Shown here: positions 4,363 through 6,265 of the stretch, in pieces | How positions within the stretch are numbered: position 1 is the stretch's first letter | Layout: the number at the start of each line of letters is the position of its first letter | Notes under the pieces: generated by a model | Seen by the model: only the letters and a program-made list of their open reading frames with translations | What the model was told of the DNA's origin: nothing | Database searches by the model: none | Position numbers and translations under genes: made by a program | Origin: Candidatus Woesearchaeota archaeon | GTDB lineage: Archaea > Nanobdellota > Nanobdellia > Woesearchaeales > JAHWHD01 | DNA length: 6,265 bases | Direction of reading: 5' to 3' | NCBI GenBank assembly: GCA_019323525.1 | Contig: JAHWHD010000073.1 | Span: forward strand, 1 to 6,265

Positions 4363-4407
4363 AGAGCACTTGTGAATAACATTTCGCTTTTTCTTGATGA
4401 GTGCTTT
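4363..4407 (+). promoter_or_regulatory. Hairpin in the 5' leader of the helicase mRNA
   Basis: AGAGCACTTGT (4363-4373) can pair with ATGAGTGCTTT (4397-4407): eleven pairs, three of them G-U, around a perfect AGCACT/AGTGCT core and a 23-base loop. The stem begins just after an AAGGAG site and covers most of an upstream reading frame. A ribosome translating that frame would open the stem. Confidence 0.5.
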
Positions 4408-4413
4408 GTATAA
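4372..4413 (+). CDS. Possible 13-codon leader peptide (uORF) of the helicase
   Basis: GTG at 4372 opens a 13-codon frame that reads MNNISLFLDECFV and ends in TAA at 4411-4413. AAGGAG (4357-4362) lies nine bases upstream, the same spacing as the ribosome sites of the helicase and the tailed cold-shock gene. The stop is 9 bases before the helicase GAGGT site, so a ribosome ending or pausing here would cover it. The peptide has no known match that I can recall; short frames arise by chance, so this rests on the site, the spacing and the position. Confidence 0.4.
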   Translation: MNNISLFLDECFV

Positions 4414-4436
4414 TTAACTTATGAGGTAGAAATTAA

Positions 4437-5639
4437 ATGAAATTTGAAGATTTTAGAATTAGTAAAGAGCTATTGTCAGCTATCGATAGGCTGGGGTTTA
4501 AAGAACCTACAAAGATACAGGATGTATCTATACCAAGGATTGTGGAGGGTAAAGACGTTATCGGAGAGTCAGCTACTGGCTCTGGCAAGACTTTAGCTTT
4601 CGGGTGCGGCATAATTGAAAAAGTTGCGCCAGGTAAAGGGCTGCAGGCTTTAGTGCTTGCTCCTACGAGAGAACTTGCTCAGCAGGTTAAAGAGGCGCTT
4701 GAACAGTTTTCAAGGCAGTTAAAAATAATAGTCGTATATGGGGGCGTGTCTTATGAACCGCAGGTTCAGGGTTTCCAGAGAGCTGATGTTGTAGTAGCAA
4801 CTCCTGGCAGGATGCTTGACCATCTCCAGAGAGGGAATGTGAACCTGTCAAAGGTTAAGGTTCTTGTCCTGGACGAAGCTGACAGGATGCTTGACATGGG
4901 TTTCCTAGAAGATGTTGAGAAGATAATCAGCCAATGCCCTAAAAACAGGCAGACACTGTTTTTCTCTGCAACAATAGATGACAGGATCCAAAGACTTTCG
5001 CACAAGTACATGAATTCTCCTATCAAAGTATCAGCGCACAGGATGGTAGACCCAAGAAAGCTTAAGCAGGTATACTTTGATGTGCAGAGAAATCAAAAGA
5101 TATCGCTGCTCGTGCACCTTCTAAAGAACGAGAAATCCGGTTTAGTAATGGTGTTCTGCAATTCAAGAAAGAACGTTGATTTTGTTGTAAAGAACCTAAA
5201 AATTAACAGTATAAGCGCAATAGCTATACACGGCGGGTTCTCGCAGAACAAGCGTTCAAGGACAATGGAGATGTTCAACAAAGCAAAGGTTGAGGTCCTT
5301 GTATGCACTGACGTAGCTGCACGCGGCCTGCATATCGAGAACGTGTCGCATGTATATAATTATGAAATTCCTAATGATCCTAAAGATTATGTGCACAGGA
5401 TAGGTAGGACTGCACGGGCAGGAGAAGAAGGTATGGTAGTTAACCTGTTAAGCGATTTTGATTATGAAAATTTTCAGAGGGTATTAAACGATTATGATTT
5501 CAATATACGAAAGCTTAAAAAACCTTACACGAAACAGATAAAAATCGTAAAGGTTGAGGTGTCCAGAATCAGAACTGGCGGATACCAGCGAAGAAATCAA
5601 GGTCATAGGTCTAGGAGACCACATATAAGTAGGAGGTAA
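4437..5639 (+). CDS. DEAD-box ATP-dependent RNA helicase
   Basis: The 400-residue protein has every DEAD-box motif in order: Q motif GFKEPTKIQ (20-28), motif I ATGSGKT (46-52), Ia PTRELA (76-81), GG (102-103), Ib TPGR (122-125), II DEAD (146-149), III SAT (177-179), IV VFCNSR (239-244), V TDVAARGLHI (291-300) and VI HRIGRTAR (320-327). These form two RecA-like domains that unwind short RNA duplexes using ATP in the cytoplasm. Motif V reads GLHI rather than the commoner GLDI; bacterial RhlB has the same His, so this need not impair function. A short basic tail (RRNQGHRSRRPHISRR, 385-400) probably binds RNA. GAGGT (4423-4427), nine bases upstream, supports the start. The gene is coupled to a cold-shock gene: its last codons and stop form that gene's ribosome site. 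A role in resolving RNA structure during cold or ribosome assembly is inferred. Confidence 0.96.
   Translation: MKFEDFRISKELLSAIDRLGFKEPTKIQDVSIPRIVEGKDVIGESATGSGKTLAFGCGIIEKVAPGKGLQALVLAPTRELAQQVKEALEQFSRQLKIIVVYGGVSYEPQVQGFQRADVVVATPGRMLDHLQRGNVNLSKVKVLVLDEADRMLDMGFLEDVEKIISQCPKNRQTLFFSATIDDRIQRLSHKYMNSPIKVSAHRMVDPRKLKQVYFDVQRNQKISLLVHLLKNEKSGLVMVFCNSRKNVDFVVKNLKINSISAIAIHGGFSQNKRSRTMEMFNKAKVEVLVCTDVAARGLHIENVSHVYNYEIPNDPKDYVHRIGRTARAGEEGMVVNLLSDFDYENFQRVLNDYDFNIRKLKKPYTKQIKIVKVEVSRIRTGGYQRRNQGHRSRRPHISRR
5608..5636 (+). promoter_or_regulatory. Small hairpin and ribosome site before the second cold-shock gene
   Basis: AGGAGG (5631-5636), the codons for the helicase's last two Arg, is followed directly by its TAA stop and lies ten bases before the next ATG. 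This is a strong ribosome site inside the upstream gene. Just before it, GGTCT (5608-5612) and AGACC (5616-5620) form a five-pair stem with loop AGG. The ribosome site is convincing; the stem is short and may be incidental. Confidence 0.55.
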
Positions 5640-5646
5640 TTGCAAA

Positions 5647-5838
5647 ATGAAAGGCACTGTGAAATTTTTCAAGAGCGATAAAGGATTTGGATTTATTGCT
5701 GCTGAAGACGGTAACGAGTATTTTGTTCACATATCAGCTTTACCTGAAGGAACCATGCTTCAACAAGGCGATGCTGTAGAGTTTGATGTTGAGCAAGGCG
5801 ACAGAGGACCAAAAGCTGTTAATGTAAAGAAAGAGTAA
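5647..5838 (+). CDS. Minimal cold-shock-domain protein
   Basis: This 63-residue protein is a bare cold-shock domain: MKGTVKFFKSDKGFGFI with RNP1 KGFGFI (12-17), then EYFVHISAL with RNP2 YFVH (25-28), and a closing VEFDVEQGDRGPKAVNV. It should form the five-stranded barrel that binds single-stranded RNA or DNA and act as an RNA chaperone. Phe7 stands where the tailed paralogue in this window has Trp. It ends three residues after the last strand, with no tail. Eight bases after the helicase stop, and with its ribosome site inside the helicase gene, it is very likely co-transcribed and translationally coupled. A helicase plus a chaperone made together would open and then hold RNA single-stranded (inference). 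Confidence 0.95.
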   Translation: MKGTVKFFKSDKGFGFIAAEDGNEYFVHISALPEGTMLQQGDAVEFDVEQGDRGPKAVNVKKE

Positions 5839-5895
5839 GCATTAAAACTTAACTTAAACAAGTTCTTATTTTTTTTATTATTTTTTTATAATTTC
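5839..5895. terminator. Bidirectional T-tract terminator
   Basis: On the plus strand the gap between the cold-shock gene and the convergent membrane gene contains T8 and T7 runs in a nearly pure A/T stretch. On the minus strand it gives only short T runs and an AT-rich exit. It should end the helicase operon and may also end the opposing gene. Confidence 0.6.
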
Positions 5896-6228
5896 TTATA
5901 ATAATATAATCAAATTCCTAACTGCAAGTATCATTATGCCAAGCACGATTACAGTTAAAAAGATTGTCTGGTTATGCTTTGCAAGCCATAACGGCAGGTA
6001 GATGCCCATGTTGTCTGACCTGTCGTCAGTATAGCGCTCTGCGATTGACGTGAGCGGGCATTTCCTGTCCCTTGCCAAGAGTATGACTCCTTCGACAAGT
6101 ACGAGTACAACGCATGACCAAAAGTAGATATCGTATTCCATATAATATGCCTTGTAGAATGCAAAGAATACTAAATATACGAAGATTGCCCATACAACAG
6201 TGTGTACTGTCTTGATAAACCTAATCAT
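5896..6228 (-). CDS. Uncharacterised three-helix membrane protein with CPLT motif
   Basis: The 110-residue protein has three predicted membrane helices (about 7-29, 33-53 and 86-110). The loop between helices 2 and 3 carries the striking block RKCPLT (55-60), AERYTDDRSDN (63-73) and IYLPLWLAKHN (76-86). I recall a similar loop (CPLT, then a DR-DN stretch, then YLP-WLA-HN) in uncharacterised bacterial membrane proteins, so this is probably a conserved family with no assigned function. His9 in helix 1 and His85 beside helix 3 could be ligands, but nothing shows this. The start is supported by a TATA box centred 26 bp upstream of the ATG at 6228, which implies a leaderless mRNA. It converges on the helicase-cold-shock operon without overlap. 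Confidence 0.78.
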   Translation of the reverse strand: MIRFIKTVHTVVWAIFVYLVFFAFYKAYYMEYDIYFWSCVVLVLVEGVILLARDRKCPLTSIAERYTDDRSDNMGIYLPLWLAKHNQTIFLTVIVLGIMILAVRNLIILL

Positions 6229-6249
6229 GAACTGGATAGGTCAGGGATG

Positions 6250-6257
6250 TTTATAAA
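6250..6257 (-). promoter_or_regulatory. TATA box of the CPLT membrane protein gene
   Basis: A perfect TTTATAAA centred 26 bp upstream of the ATG at 6228 places the transcript start on the start codon. There is no ribosome site, consistent with leaderless translation. Confidence 0.6.
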
Positions 6258-6265
6258 GATTAGTG

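Noticed and set aside
4397..4417. Second short upstream frame (MSALYN) in the helicase leader
   Set aside because: It lacks a ribosome site and its ATG lies inside the hairpin's 3' arm; the GTG frame is better supported.
4766..5672. Three minus-strand frames opposite the helicase and cold-shock genes
   Set aside because: They are antisense shadows of a helicase with all motifs intact.
1..6265. tRNA, rRNA, CRISPR repeats, transposase or attachment sites
   Set aside because: I looked for cloverleaf arms, regularly spaced repeats, transposase-like motifs and terminal repeats and saw none.

Overview
The window looks archaeal, most likely from a small-genome DPANN-type lineage (Woesearchaeota-like). 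This is inferred from gene style and was not tested by any search. The evidence is: TATA boxes of TTTATAAA/TTTAAA type about 26 bp upstream of start codons or short leaders; several apparently leaderless genes next to genes with GGAGG or AGGTGAT ribosome sites; T-tract terminators without GC-rich hairpins; compact, mostly small genes; and secreted lipoproteins. No tRNA, rRNA, CRISPR array or mobile element is visible.

Layout. The left edge holds the start of a minus-strand lipoprotein with an acidic linker and a cupredoxin-like domain, cut by the window. Divergent to it is a P-loop ATP-binding protein (552-1085, +). Next is a tight four-gene minus-strand redox operon (2021 down to 1062): cytochrome b5-type lipoprotein, 46-residue rubredoxin-like protein, ferredoxin:thioredoxin-reductase-type catalytic subunit, and a two-helix membrane protein with a heme-style His pair. 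Divergent from the operon is a cold-shock-domain protein with a charged tail (2158-2454, +). The minus strand then carries a secreted Gln-rich protein (3063-2527), a NUDIX hydrolase (3578-3099) and an unrecognised 188-residue protein (4219-3653). On the plus strand a DEAD-box RNA helicase (4437-5639) is coupled to a second, minimal cold-shock protein (5647-5838). A three-helix membrane protein with a CPLT motif (6228-5896, -) closes the window.

Two themes stand out. The first is a possible compact electron-transfer module joining a cytoplasmic Fe-S disulfide reductase and rubredoxin to a membrane heme protein and an outward-facing cytochrome b5. The second is cold/RNA-structure control: two cold-shock proteins and a DEAD-box helicase whose mRNA leaders hold hairpins. 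In the helicase leader there is also a short upstream reading frame with its own ribosome site. The helicase promoter is separated from its divergent neighbour by a long imperfect inverted repeat that neither predicted transcript would contain.
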